Origin: Eulemur rufifrons
Lineage: Eukaryota; Chordata; Mammalia; Primates; Lemuridae
Direction of reading: 5' to 3'
Length of the DNA stretch: 64,000 nt
NCBI RefSeq assembly: GCF_041146395.1
Contig: NC_090989.1
Span: forward strand, 216,412,843-216,476,842
Shown here: piece by piece, positions 45,536 through 57,504 of the stretch
Layout of the letters: every line of letters begins with the position of its first letter
Position numbering within the stretch: position 1 is the first letter of the stretch
Notes under the pieces: generated by a model
What the model was told of the DNA's origin: nothing
Seen by the model: only the letters and a program-made list of their open reading frames with translations
The model's database searches: none
Made by a program: the position numbers and the translations under genes

Positions 45536-46287
45536 AATCGTTATATAGAAGCTCATGAAATTCAGTTCCATGTGTCTTTAACTGTGGGAGAAGGGAAAAG
45601 AGGAATCTCATGCTGAGGGTGCTTCTCATCCTATGTGTTTATCACGTGGGTGAAATCTGTAAAAATAAGAAGGTAAGACTCAAAGTAAAAAAGTGAGATA
45701 TAACAAAAAGGGCAGCTCTTAGGAAAGAGACGATCCCCTTCAGACCTGCCTGTGTACACATGAATATATCAGGACTTTTATTTAAAACCCGAGGTGGATA
45801 TGCCATCTCCTTCTCTCTGCTGTTCTGGATACATAATACTGGAATTGCTGCTTTTTAGCTGGTAGTAGCCAGACCCCTTGAGACCTTACGTACTTAGGGA
45901 GAGTCAAGGTCTATGAAAAAAGCACAGTTAAAAAAAACCTTGACATTTGCATAGAAAAACCAAATTTTTTTATCCTATATAAATGATAAGGTAGCATTAT
46001 TAAACAAAGGAGTAATACAATTTGGCGAACGTCACTTCTCAATTTTCAGACTTTGGGGAAATAATTTTTTAAATAATCATTATCTACTTTTCTTTTTCTT
46101 TAATAACAACAAATAAGCATATAATTATATTTGTTTAGTAAAACATGAACATTACCAAAAAAAAGAAAATTAAACAAAAAAACCCAGCTGAACTCCTTCT
46201 TGGCTATCACCTCAGCCCCAAACCAGAAGTAATTGCCAATTTGGTATATGTCTTTTCAGTTCTTTTTCTGGGAATTTTCATATTTAT
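45536..46287. other. Intron stretch without recognised elements
   Basis: Nothing recognised. Confidence 0.5.
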
Positions 46288-46312
46288 ACACACACACACA
46301 CACACACACACA
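46288..46312. repeat. (CA)12 microsatellite
   Basis: Dinucleotide run followed by a C7 stretch. Confidence 0.95.
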
Positions 46313-46612
46313 CCCCCCACAGAGTGTATTTTTTTTCAATTATGTAGAATGTGAAAAGAAAAAATATAACTAATGAAATATTAATATATTCTTTCTGGCC
46401 AGATAACTCCTATTGCTATTTTAAAAATAAAAATAGTTCTCATACAAGGTTAAACATTTTTAACAATACACAATTGTCAAAAAGTAAAGTAAACCATTTT
46501 TTCTGCCCAATTCCTCTCCCAAGAGTAACACTCACTGTTAAATACTTGTGTGTATGTATGTGTGTTTGTGTGTGTATGATTTCATTTTGGAAAGAATCTT
46601 AGTAAACGGGTG

Positions 46613-47018
46613 TGTTAGTCAGGGTTCTTCAGAAATGCAGAACCAACAGCATATATTCTTGTTTCAATCTGAGAGCTGGCAGGCTCAAAAATAAAAAAAA
46701 TAATAATAACAAAAATAAAAAGCAGGTGTTTCGGTTTGAGACCCGAGGTCAGAAAAGATCGATGTCCCAGCTAAAGCAGTCAGGCAGCTGAAGTGCCCTC
46801 TTACCCAGCCTTCTCATTCTATCAAGTCTTCAATTGATTGAATGGGACCCCCCACACACACACATTGGGGAGGGCAATCTGCTTTACTCAGTCTACTGAT
46901 TCAAATGTTAATCTCATCCAGAAACACCTTCACAGACACATCTAGAATAACGTTTGGCCAAACGTCTGGACATCCCATGGCCCAGTCAAGCTGACACTTA
47001 AAAAATTAACCATTGCAA
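46613..47018 (-). mobile_element. MLT2-type ERVL LTR (antisense)
   Basis: Starts 'gtgttagtcagggttcttcagaaatgcagaaccaac' and ends 'cacagacacatctagaataacg...ccatggcccagtcaagctgacacttaaaaaattaacc', which is an MLT2 LTR read in reverse. An A-rich expansion (46687-46722) and a CA run (46853-46864) are internal. No internal retroviral genes flank it. Confidence 0.85.
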
Positions 47019-47439
47019 TGGGGAAATGCATAAATACTAGCTTTAAACAGGCATTCTCTCTATCTAAGCATTTTATGGTAACAAAGGCTGTACGAGTAGT
47101 GTAAAGTGTATGCTAGACACTTTTGATGCCAGTCAAGGGAAGAAATGGGGAGGCATGCAGAAATGAGGCTCTCAGTGATTCAGGTTCTTTTATGGAATCC
47201 TCTTGGATTCTGCCTTCTTACCACACATGTTTCTTTGCATGTCCTTCAGGAGGCATTCTGTTCTCTGCTGCCACTTCTTGTTGCTGTGGACTCTGACACC
47301 ACGTGTTTTGAGTTTTATCCTTCACTTTCCCTTGTCTCTAACCTCTCCTTACCTTCTGCCAAGCATCCACCAAGTCCTGGCAACTCCTTTGCCTAACAAC
47401 CCATGAAGTCCTCACCTCCTCCTTTCCTGAGGCTTGCAC
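47019..47439. other. Intron stretch, possibly the 5' part of the following L2
   Basis: Segments such as 'ttctctgctgccacttcttgttg' could be decayed L2, but I cannot align them by eye. Confidence 0.35.
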
Positions 47440-48080
47440 CTTTGTTCAGGTTCTTGGTCCTCATCCTTTGTACTATTGCGAAGTTTCCTTTTTGGCCTCC
47501 TCTTCCGTAGATGAGCTCCTTTCCAATCCACTTTCCAGTAAGTTGGCTGTCTTACTCTCCTGCTTACAAATCCTTCAGTGCCTGCCTGTCACCCACTGAA
47601 TAAAGTCCACACTCCCGGTTTATCTCAGCTGCACCTTCAACTCTCCTCCATAAAAACCCCATTCTTTATTCCTACCACGTGGAATGACTTGCAAGCAAGA
47701 CCGAAGGTGCTATGTTCTCTCATGGCCTGTACTTTTACACGGATCCACTTTCTGCATCAATTAACTTTTTTTTCCTCTTCCCTGTTTGCCAACTCCTAAA
47801 GCCCTGAGGCTCAGCAATTGCATCTCTTCCCAAATCCCCCTCTGCTTTAGGGAGAATTCGGAGCTCTGCCTCTTTGCCCTTCTAGTTCCACTCATATTAC
47901 TTGATCAGAGCATTTATTGCCTTATGATGAAACTGCTGGTTTCCTTAACTGCCTCCCTCCTCGAGACTGTGACCCTCTGTGAGTAGGGAAACGTTGTCTT
48001 CTTGATCTTACTGACCGAATTCCCAGCCCTGGGCACAGTGCCTGGCACTGCACAAGCTCTCTGTGAATTCGGGCTGAGCG
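47440..48080 (+). repeat. L2 LINE 3' region
   Basis: Reads 'cctgcttacaaatccttcagtgcctgcctgtcaccc', 'aataaagtccacactcc', 'ccacgtggaatgacttgc', 'cttgatcttactgaccgaattcccagccctgggcacagtgcctggcac'. Typical L2 order. Confidence 0.72.
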
Positions 48081-49569
48081 AATGGATCTGTCCTCCAGCC
48101 TGGATTATGGCCCATGCTGCTCCCACTTCTGCCATATGCGTCGTGTCATTTTCATCTAACTTCCTCGTTCTGGGTCTTTTTTCTTCTCTTTCTTTTCTAC
48201 CACATCCACTCTCCTTTTCCTGCTTCTCCTGTGTACAGGAGTAATTATAATAGTGAGGTTTTACTTTGACAGCCCTGGTCATTCAACGATATTGTTTCCT
48301 GTTTAGGGCCATTGGACCAATCAGTTGCATGACCCCTTCTATAGTCTCTCTTCTTGGCTATTTAAAAAATTCCTTTGGAGCTCACAGGGTATATAGCTTG
48401 GGTTGCTGTTAAAGAGTATTATGCTTTCTTAATCAATTTACATGGCAAATTTTTATTAATGGTCACGTATCTTTTGTAAAGAAAAGCATTTTGTTTGCCC
48501 ACATTATACACAAACTTAATGTTAAATTTCAAAATGAGGCCTCTGTGAAGTGAGTGATTGCAGCTGTCAATAAGTTCCCTTGATTTGCAAGATTCTGCAG
48601 TTGTTTTACTGTACTCTCATAATTCCCATATGAGTCTGTTCGAATCTTATTCTCTCAGTAATTTTCTCAACATGAAAAGTCAGTGTCTAGGCTGAAGTGA
48701 GTACTTCAATACCAAATAATTTCTGGCCATTTGTTTAAAAAGTTCTATGTGATTTTTATATACACTTGGGACTTTGAATTAAGGGGATGTACTAACTTCA
48801 GGTATAGAAAATTAAAATTATAGATTCCTTAAAAGTACCCTATTTAGACCCTGTTAATGAAATGCTGTGTTTTAACAATGAACGAAATATTTATGTTTAC
48901 CTCTCCTTCCTTTATCTGCCCGTTTCTGTCCACCCCCTCCTACTCCAGACTTGTTTACAAAAAATCACAAGGTTGAGATAACATGATCACATCACTTCCA
49001 AGAGAACTTACTCTCACAGGGGCTGTTACCAACTCAAAATTAGGTTGAATCACAGACCAAGACAAGTTGAACCATGAACTCTCTTTGGGCTGAGGCTATT
49101 TCAAGCAACGAGGCAGAGTCTCTTTCAAAGGCAGAGATCTGTGTCTAGTGCCTGATTTGGGGACTGTAGAGTCATTGTGCTTTGGCAGTGTGCAGATGTC
49201 TTTGAAGACCAGAGTTACCAATGGTGGCATTATCTAGAAAAAGGTAGACCTGATCTTGGACACTTGTGTGCCTGAGATGCTGATAGTTGAGTCCTAGATG
49301 GAATAAGAGTTTATGCAAATTCATTCTGGAGAGTGGCCAAAGCCACCTGTCAGCATCTCACAGCTGGAGCCCAGCCGCCCCAGCCAGTGTTGTTCAATTA
49401 AGCCCCCGTTCCCAGGTAAGGCCTGTCTGTTGTCTCAGCTCTGACCATATGTTAGAGCAGCAGGAGTCCAAAACCTTCTCCTGCCTTTCTTCATGGCAGG
49501 CAGAAGAGCATTGGAGGTTGGTTTTTCCTTCTAATAGGTCTAGATCAACACACTGATAATTTGAAGAAG
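48081..49569. other. Intron stretch without recognised elements
   Basis: No repeat or gene recognised; frames at 47914-48282 (minus) and 48002-48244 (plus) overlap each other and have no domain. Confidence 0.45.
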
Positions 49570-49825
49570 AATTGGTAACACATACCAAATTCTGACTATG
49601 TTCCAGACATTTTGCTTAAAACTTAATGTGAATTGTCCTATTTAATTCTTAGGGCCACTTCATGAGCTAGTACTTAATATTCCTATTCCCATTTTATAGA
49701 GCATTTTATAGGTGCCTGAGGCCTGGGAAAGGTGTGTGACTTGCTCAAGGTCGAACAGCTACTAAATGGTGGAGGACCTGAGCCTCATGCCCGGGCTGAG
49801 GCTTCAGCACCACCATATTGCCTCA
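49570..49825 (-). repeat. MIR SINE (antisense)
   Basis: Reads 'ttctgactatgttccagacattttgc', 'cctatttaattcttagggccacttcatgagc', 'cccattttatagagc', 'cttgctcaaggtcgaacagctactaaatggtgg'. Confidence 0.8.
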
Positions 49826-49834
49826 AGCTGCCTC

Positions 49835-50045
49835 CAGAGTAACAAAGCCCCAGGCTTGCGTCTGAATTCCTAGCTCTGCCATTTGCCGTAGGAGCATATT
49901 TGTTTATTTTCTCTAAACCACAATATTTCATCTATGAAAAACAAATTTAAAAACCTACTTCATTAAATTGTTTTGAGGATTCAGTGTATGTAAAATTCTC
50001 GGTAGTTCCTGATGCGTATTAAATGCTCAATAAATAGTAGCTAAT
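49835..50045 (+). repeat. MIR SINE
   Basis: Reads 'aggcttgcgtctgaattcctagctctgccattt', 'tgttttgaggattcagtgtatgtaaaatt', 'gcgtattaaatgctcaataaatagtagc'. It lies head to head with the preceding antisense MIR. Confidence 0.75.
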
Positions 50046-50294
50046 CCTATTAAAATAGGTCTCATTAAAACTCATTTTTTAATAAAATTAAAAAAAAACA
50101 AAACAAAAACTTGCTTGGCTCTAGGCAAAGCAAAGCAGTGTTAAGAAACCAGAGGATATCTGTGGCTGCCCAGGCCCTAACGGGCAAGTTCATGACATCT
50201 TTACATGCTTGTTCCTATCTGGAAGTCACACTGAAAGAAATATCAGATTTGCTGAAATTCTGTAGACCGTGTTGTGTGGAACAAAGAACCATAA

Positions 50295-50395
50295 AATAGA
50301 AATTAAAAGATTGGAATTCTAGACCCAGATTTGTGGTGAACTGACTGGGTGAACTTAAGCTAATTGTGTAAACCCCTCTGAGCCTTGTTTTGGTT
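50295..50395 (+). repeat. MIR SINE fragment, weak
   Basis: 'ggaattctagacccagatttgtgg...gtgtaaacccctctgagccttg' resembles the central MIR region. Confidence 0.4.
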
Positions 50396-51035
50396 TTTTT
50401 TCTTTTTCCAAGAGCAATAAGAGTCCGAGTGTGGGAAGGGGGCCAGCAGATTAGATGTGCCCTATAGACTTTCTGAGTAAGAAATTCTATGACTGTAAAT
50501 CTAAGCCAGTTCAAACTGGTGATACACTAACTGAGCAAAGGATGCCCAGAGTTCCTGCCCCTTCAGCGTCCCCTGGTCTGAAAGGAGCGTGGTCAAAGGT
50601 AAGGGATTCCTTCTTCTGAGCCGGCTCCAGGATCCTCAGGACAATTTGTGCCGCCATTAGCGGCTCTAATGCAATGGCCCCTAGGTAGGCGTGGTGGACC
50701 TAAGCTTAGCTTGTACAGATGTCTTTCTTCTTATGACCCACTGAGGACCCTGTCAGGTGAACATTTGTCAACCCTTCTCCCCCTAACAGAACACATTACA
50801 ACCTGGCTTGTATACCTCCTCTTGGGTTAACAACTATCCTGCTTATTGTTTGCTGTGTGCAGGATTATTTACATTATTTACTTTGTATATATATCTCTTA
50901 GTGTTTCAAACAAGATCCCTTTATTGTACTAATTTGCCACCCCCTCCATCGTAAGAAGCAGTGGTCAGGAAGCGCCCTCTGCATTCTGCTTTACTACATG
51001 TATTATAAATGCAGAAGATGCACCAAACCCCACAT
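50396..51035. other. Intron stretch without recognised elements
   Basis: Nothing recognised. Confidence 0.5.
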
Positions 51036-51250
51036 GGCACAATAGACTTGTATCTCAGCAATTCCTTATACTGGCACTTTAACTTTGGACAAATTATTTA
51101 GCCCTTAGCATCAGTTTTGTTGTCTATGAAATGCAGTAGTAAGACCCACCTTTCAGGGACATTGTGGAGATCTGCGAAATTGTAATTAAAATGAAGTACC
51201 AAGCTAGCACACAATGAGGACTTTACCAGCATTTGCTAGGTAGCTATTGT
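51036..51250 (+). repeat. MIR SINE
   Basis: Reads 'ctttaactttggacaaattatttagccc', 'tgtctatgaaatgcagtagtaagaccc', 'caagctagcacacaatgagg', a decayed sense MIR. Confidence 0.6.
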
Positions 51251-51269
51251 GATAATGCCTAAGTCTAGA

Positions 51270-51515
51270 AAGGGGAAAAGAAACTTTTACAGTAAAAGAC
51301 CAAAATAAAAACAAAGTTGAGAAAACATTTGCTACTCATTGGCAAATAATAATATCTTTAATGTATGAAGAATCTTTACAAATTAATAAGAAAATAGCTA
51401 AGTCCCTCATTTAGAGAAAAAGCCTAAACAAGTAGCTAATAAATCCATGAAAAAATATTTAACCTTACAGGTAATTAGCAAAATGTACATTGAAACCATG
51501 ATACATTAGTTTTGC
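51270..51515 (+). repeat. Old L1 ORF2 fragment
   Basis: Reads 'atgtatgaagaatctttacaaattaataagaaaatagc', 'taataaatccatgaaaaaatatttaaccttac', 'taattagcaaaatgtacattgaaacc', which match the late ORF2 region of old L1s in sense. Confidence 0.65.
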
Positions 51516-52479
51516 TGATAGGGTTATTTAGTTTTGGAGTAATGCTGATGAGGGTGTTGGTGATCAGGCCCGTTTCTCTTTGCCAAAACCATGTCACTTC
51601 GGGGCACATGGAGAAACCTCCTATGGCCCTCTTGGTTCCAGGGTCCTGCCGTCTGTAAGACTTTAGTCCCCTCCCTGGATCAGCACCACACGTAACACTC
51701 CGCTCCCGCCCTGGCCTCACACAGGGCGCAGGGACGCGGATGTTGGCTACTTTTTCAGACCTGCTTTGGGAGTGGGTGCAGGTCAGTGCCACCCTGGATG
51801 CCCAAGAGGACTTGTGGGGTCCCCTTGCTCCCTGCCCTCCCTCCTCCTCCCCAGCCCCTGCCAGCATCTTTCCCAAGGCCTCACCAGCATCCCAGCTTCC
51901 TTCCTCTCCTTTTCTGGTATTCTTCCCCTCTCTTAGATGCTTCTGAGTCTAGTCTGGAGGCAGGGTGGTCTGGTTCTATATCCATTCTTCCAAATCTAGT
52001 GTGTATTCCTTGAGACCTTTCTCTGCTATTCAGTTGTGTCACCTTAGCCATGATGAATGGATGCTCCATGGTCTAGCTTCAAGGAGGTTAAATGAAATAC
52101 TGGGAATGAAAAGTATACTGTTTACTATATTAAAATCCCACCCTACACTGTATTTCCTGCTGCTCTTGTATGTACTAGAGAATAAAGACCACGTAAGACA
52201 GGCCTTGCCTTCATTTGGCTCTAGCTAAAGTGCAGCAGAGTAAACCATAGGCAGAGTCCACCAAGGAGACCTGGGTTTTCTCTGGTCAGGCTGGGCAAAC
52301 TAGGCAACCTGGGGTAATGATTTTCGGAGCCCACACAGTGAACGGGAAACTCATGGCTGCCAATGGCAATTTGACTCCAAAGATCAGTTATAACCCTCTA
52401 GTAACTGAAGGAGTGAGTGAGGGAAGGGGTGAAGTGAAAAGAAAAAAAAATTTGAAGAGTGCCTGCTCAGTAACAGTGG
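51516..52479. other. Intron stretch without recognised elements
   Basis: GC-richer at 51600-51960, with overlapping frames on both strands (51475-51876 minus, 51740-52013 plus) that lack known domains. Confidence 0.45.
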
Positions 52480-52640
52480 CTTTCACAGGGGCTCCAGTTG
52501 AATGCTCACAAGGACACTGGGCTGTAGATCCTTTTTTTTAAAATTCACATTTTACAGAGAAAGAAACAGAGGCTTGCAAAGGTTGAGTGATTTCTCACCT
52601 TGATGGTAAGTGTCTGAGCCAGCACCCAAATGAACATTGT
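52480..52640 (-). repeat. MIR SINE fragment (antisense)
   Basis: Contains 'ttcacattttacagagaaagaaacagaggcttgcaaagg' and 'gatggtaagtgtctgagccagcaccc'. Confidence 0.65.
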
Positions 52641-53014
52641 GGATAGCAGAAAACTGATGTGAGAAGAAAACAAGTCCAACAGTGCGATTCTGTGGTCTGG
52701 CTTGCGAGGTCCTTAGAGGCCAAACTCTGCACATGAGCAAGGAGCAGTCTCCTCGTACTGGTGAAAGGGCAGCACTTTTTGCATTCCCCTTATGAGTTGT
52801 TCATTTAGAAAGACAACTAAAGCAAAAGATAAAAATAAATAATAAAAAAAGGCATTTTGTTTCAGAAATAAGAATCTTTAGATCTAAAACAGAAAAATGT
52901 ATGCTTCTCTAAATATCTGTTCTAATAGATTTTGACAATTTTTCCTTTAAACTCCTGCCCCATATTGTACTTCACAATAATAATAGAATAATAAAAGAAT
53001 GATTTTTGAAATCT
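52641..53014. other. Intron stretch without recognised elements
   Basis: Nothing recognised. Confidence 0.5.
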
Positions 53015-53171
53015 TTTTCCCCAGCCTCATTGAGGTATAATTTACATATTATTAATAAAACTGTACATATTCAAGATGTACAACATGATGATTTGATACA
53101 CGTATACATTGTGAATTGATTACTAGGATCAAGTTAATTAACACATCCGTTACCTCCCATAGTTAGCCTTG

Positions 53172-53204
<33 letters not shown>

Positions 53205-53440
53205 TGAAAACACTTAGGGTCAACACTCTTAGCGAATGTGAAGTATATGGTATAGTATTATAGGCTGTAGTCACCATTCTGTGCATTAGGTCCCCAGAAC
53301 TTTTTCAGCTTATAACTGAAAGTTTATATCCTTTGACCAACATCTCCCTATTTCTCCTACCTCCTGGTCCCTGGCAGCCACCACTCTGCTCTCTACTTTT
53401 ATAAGTTTGACTATTTTAGATTCCACACAGTATTTGTCTG
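53015..53440 (-). repeat. L1MA/L1MB-type 3' end (antisense) with internal (GT)n
   Basis: 'ccccagcctcattgaggtataatttac', 'gatttgatacacgtatac', 'gatcaagttaattaacacatccgttacctccc', '...ctggcagccaccactctgctc' read as the reverse complement of an L1M 3' untranslated region. A (GT)15 run sits inside at 53174-53203. Confidence 0.85.
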
Positions 53441-54099
53441 AAAGAATCATTTTTAAACTTGAACTCCAAGTAGTAGAAATATGTGCTGTTCTTGACTTCA
53501 AAAAGTTTGGTCATAAATGATCTTCCACTGTATTTGGAAGCCTCATTGGATTTGTAATCATGTTGTTTCTTGATGCTTTTTGAATATTATGCCACTCCAA
53601 ATAAACTCAACAGAATTAATTCAAGAATAAAAAATCATTTCTCCTTGTGTGTCTCAATCTGATATTTGCCAGATGGGAGGCTCAGCATCATTCTCGCAGC
53701 AGGTCTAATTTATGGCAAACACACATCCACATCCAGTGAATGTGGGAAAACACAGCCGTTCTCCCCTCGTTTTTGTAATATCTACATGGACTTTTTTCTT
53801 TGCTTTTTCTGCACTGATTCTAATTTAATTAAATGCAGCTTTCCTGGCAATTGGGGTGGGAAGTTGAGTTGCTGTTGGTAGGTACAAAAAGAATATCAAG
53901 TACATCAAATCATACCTAGAGAGATGGAGAATACCAGGGAGTTTCATCATGGCCTGCTTCTTAGATTTGACAATGTAGATGTAGGAGGTGACAGATTAAA
54001 TGTTCTAATGTTTTAATGGCATGAAGATTCCCCATTGCCAAGGAGGGATCATTGCGTCGAGGAATTCTGCAATGTTCTATAGTTGACTTATCACTAAGT
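53441..54099. other. Intron stretch without recognised elements
   Basis: Nothing recognised. Confidence 0.5.
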
Positions 54100-54210
54100 A
54101 ATCTATTAATTCATTATTTCAACAAACCAGGCCCTGTGCCAGGCATGGGAATTGCTGGGAGGCAAAGACATGGCTTCTTTCTTCAAGTTGTTCTCAGAAG
54201 ACACTCAAGC
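54100..54210 (-). repeat. L2 LINE 3' fragment (antisense)
   Basis: Reads 'taattcattatttcaacaaaccaggccctgtgccaggcatggg' then 'aaagacatggcttctttcttcaagttg'. Confidence 0.6.
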
Positions 54211-54984
54211 TTTTAGGAAGCCCCCTTACAGTAAAGCTGGATGCTCACTTGAACTATGAACAACGCCAGGCTGGAGGTCTCAGTGGGAACTTCATAGAGG
54301 AAAAGAAGGTTCAAGCTGTTGGAACACAAAGATTCTTTATCAGTTCCTCCCTCCATCCTGCATTTTATTGGCCCATCTGGAAATCCATGTTGCAACCTCC
54401 CAAGGCATAATTAACTAAGAAGTGGCCCATACCTGCTGCCTTTGCTTTTTGACTCTTGTTTATGATAAAGAGGGGATTGCATTTATTTGAGGGTCTCATT
54501 ATCTCATCCTTAGAACTAAATCCTTGAGCTCCTTCCAGAAGTACCCCTGCCCAGCCTCTCCATACTTGGTACAGTAGGCATCACAGAGGTGCTTATTGAA
54601 GATGTGTAGGCAATCATCCCTAGCTGTCAATCATCCAGGGCTTACAGGATGTGGGAGGAGAAAGGAGAAGAGGGGCCCAGGCAGCAGAATGTTGCTCAGT
54701 GATGAGGCAGAAAAGTCTCCTCACTGATTGGGCCTGTGATCTCCCAGCCATGAGCATGTAGGAAATTCTCGGAGTTGCTTGCTGGTATCCAATTTAAGAG
54801 TTCTCTACCTTGCTCCCTGGTAGGCTCCAGATGGAGGCTCTTCTAGGGAAGCTTCAATATTCCAGTAGTCTTTTATACTTTGAATATTGTAGTTCCATTG
54901 CTAAGGGAAGCTGCTACATTGGAGCCTCCTAGAGTAACAATCTTCATTTGGAAAGAGGGCATGATTCCCTGATACTGGAAGACC
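54211..54984. other. Intron stretch without recognised elements
   Basis: Nothing recognised. Confidence 0.5.
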
Positions 54985-55195
54985 ACTGGATGAGAAGCTT
55001 GAAGTCTGAGGGTCAAGTCCTGGCTCCACCACTTACTAGTGCTGTGAACTTCAGCAAGTGAAAACCTCTTTCAGCCCCACTTCTTCTCCTGTAAAAAAGG
55101 AATAATAGTGATTGTTCTGGTTACATCAAAGAGTCGTGAAGTCTGAGGGACAATGGATGTGACAGCCTTTGCAAAAGGTAAAACTCTACCAAGGC
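54985..55195 (+). repeat. MIR SINE
   Basis: Reads 'gggtcaagtcctggctccaccacttactagtgctgtgaacttcagc' and the following exon-like C/T block, the typical sense MIR layout. Confidence 0.75.
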
Positions 55196-55744
55196 AGAAG
55201 GGATTATTTGGAAGATGAAGTTTCCTAATTTTTATTATATATTGGCTCAAGATGGCAATGTACTTGAAGAGACTTGTCTTGAAGCTGTGCATGCAAAACA
55301 TTTGACAAAAAAATGTAAAAATGCCTATTGTCTCTCTGAAAATATGAGGGTAGAGGCTGAAGGAAATTATGAGGACCCCTTAAGCTCCCACTAGTCCTCT
55401 CCTTGGTACTTCTCCAGGACAGAATGATCCTCAAGAATCTGACCTTGCTCTTCCTATCGAGGTACCCCCAGGATACTGCTTTAACTCTATTTTGAAGCTT
55501 ATATACATATCCTTTCCTGAGATTTAAATCAGTAGAATAGAGACTCAGATTGGGACCAGATTCATTAAATTTGATGAACCAGACCTATTTGAGTGCCAAC
55601 TGTGTGCCAAGAACTCACTATTTCCTCTGTACTTGCAAATCTGAGTCTTGCTCTGTTCTTGTTATGCGATTTGTGATCCCTGCAATCTCCAATCACCAGA
55701 TGTGGCCCCACTCAGGTGCCATCATCATTAAATTGGAATAGTAA
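55196..55744. other. Intron stretch without recognised elements
   Basis: Nothing recognised. Confidence 0.5.
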
Positions 55745-55970
55745 TAAAAACGAACAAATTACAAGTGCTTAAATTGTCTCAAGCACTGCTCCAAGTGCTT
55801 TCTGGGCATTTGTTTAACACTCACCACACACTGTCACCATCCTTGTCCTCAATATCAAGAAGATTGAGCTTTTCCCCAAGGGCACATGGCTGGTGAGTAG
55901 AGGAGACTTTTAACCCAGGCAGTCTAGCTCTAAATGCAAGAATGTGACCACTGGGCCACACTGCACCTTG
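55745..55970 (-). repeat. MIR SINE (antisense)
   Basis: Reads 'tctcaagcactgctccaagtgctttctgggc', 'ccaagggcacatggctgg', 'taacccaggcagtctagctctaaatgc'. Confidence 0.75.
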
Positions 55971-56695
55971 GAAAGTTTTCAAAGAGGAAATGAGTGGTTT
56001 GTGAGTTTAAGGTCCAGTATATATAATAATTATCAACAGATTAACAAATTGTTTTTAACATTTTTAAAATAAAACATTTACTTGTGCCAACTGTATCCAT
56101 GACAAGAGTTGTGTTTCTTTTGACTGGACTATATCTCTTTGGTGAGTTAACATTTGGTGGCTATTTGATGTTGTTTTGACTTGGCTTCGGTAAAACTAGG
56201 GAAATGATTACTTAGGAAATGCTGTGTCTCTAGGAGACAAAATATTTCAAAGAAAGCGGTCCTGTGAGTTCCAAGGCTCTCATGGTCTATTGTATAAATA
56301 TTAGAGAATCAGGTGATGGCTCAGAGAACTTTATAGCTGGTGATGGTTTCAGAATTGAGGGACTATTGGGCAGAATCTTGAAGGACAAAGAGGTGCCACG
56401 TGGAAGAAAGGGAAAAGGCATCCTAGACAGAACATTCCGGGGCCATGTACAAGAAAGGAAGCTTGGTGACGACGGAGATGTGGATAAGCTGGTGTTGCAG
56501 CCGGGGCGGGCAGCTGTGGTCAGAGGTGAGTCAGGAGAAGCTGGGGTGTGGCACTAGACTTGGCTTTCTCTGGTGGGTAGTGGGAGGCTGGATTAGAGAG
56601 GACAAATCTAGTGACTGCAAGAGCATCGTGGAAGCTCTTGCCATGAATGGGCTCGGCTGGAGTTGCTAAAGGTCTGAAGCAAAGCAATGTCTTTG
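55971..56695. other. Intron stretch, possibly a decayed antisense L2 at 56330-56470
   Basis: 'ggcagaatcttgaaggacaaagaggtgcc...aacattccggggccatg' has the flavour of antisense L2. The overlapping plus frames at 56264-56669 are not credible genes. Confidence 0.4.
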
Positions 56696-57189
56696 TGTTT
56701 TGTTTTGTTTGGTCTTCCTTTTTTATTTATTTATTTTTCAGAAAATTACAGGGGTACAAACATTTTGATTATATAAATTGCTTTTGTACCGTTTGAGTCA
56801 AAGTTATAAGTGTGCCCATCCCCCAGATAGTGTGCATTGTACCTGTTGGGTGTGAATTTACCCATCCCGTCCTCACCTCTCCCACCTGTTTGATTTCTCA
56901 TGAATGTTATTTCCATATGTGCACATAAGTGTTGATTGATTAGTTCCAATTTAATGGTGAGTACATGTGGGGTTTGTTTTTCTATTTTTGTGATACTTCA
57001 CTTAGAAGAATGGTCTCCAGCTTCATCCATGATAATGCAAAAGGTAGTTCATCATTTTTTATGGCTGAGTAGTACTCCATGGTATACATATACCACCTTT
57101 TATTAATCTACTCACGTATTGATGGACACTTGGGTTGTTTCCACATCTCTGCAATTGTGAATTGTGCTGCTATAAACATTTGAGTGCAG
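56696..57189 (-). mobile_element. 5'-truncated strepsirrhine L1 (antisense) with 15-bp TSD
   Basis: Poly-T head followed by the reverse complement of the lineage-specific L1 tail and the end of ORF2 ('tggctgagtagtactccatggtatacatata', 'gatggacacttgggttgtttccac'). Duplications AAAGCAATGTCTTTG (56681-56695) and AAAGCAGTGTCTTTG (57190-57204) differ at one position. Confidence 0.92.
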
Positions 57190-57204
57190 AAAGCAGTGTC
57201 TTTG

Positions 57205-57504
57205 GCTATGGAGAAGAAGGGATGAGAGTGTGAGACATGTGGGATTTTCTACATGAAGAAAGAAATGAGCAGAAATTAATAAGAGGGAAAAATGAAATAT
57301 TGTATATATAAAAAAATCAAAAATGGCAAATGATCACATTTTAAAAGTCAGCAATAAGGATAAATTGACACTAAAGAAAATAAAATAATAAATATTATAA
57401 CAATGTAATATGACAATAGAATAAAATAATAATAAAGGGAATATATGTCACTTTAGTGATAAAAGAGTAAGAAAAGCTATAACAGAAACACTTTGGATCA
57501 AATG
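57205..57504. other. AT-rich spacer between two L1 insertions
   Basis: A/T-rich with many ATAATA-like stretches; nothing else recognised. Confidence 0.5.
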
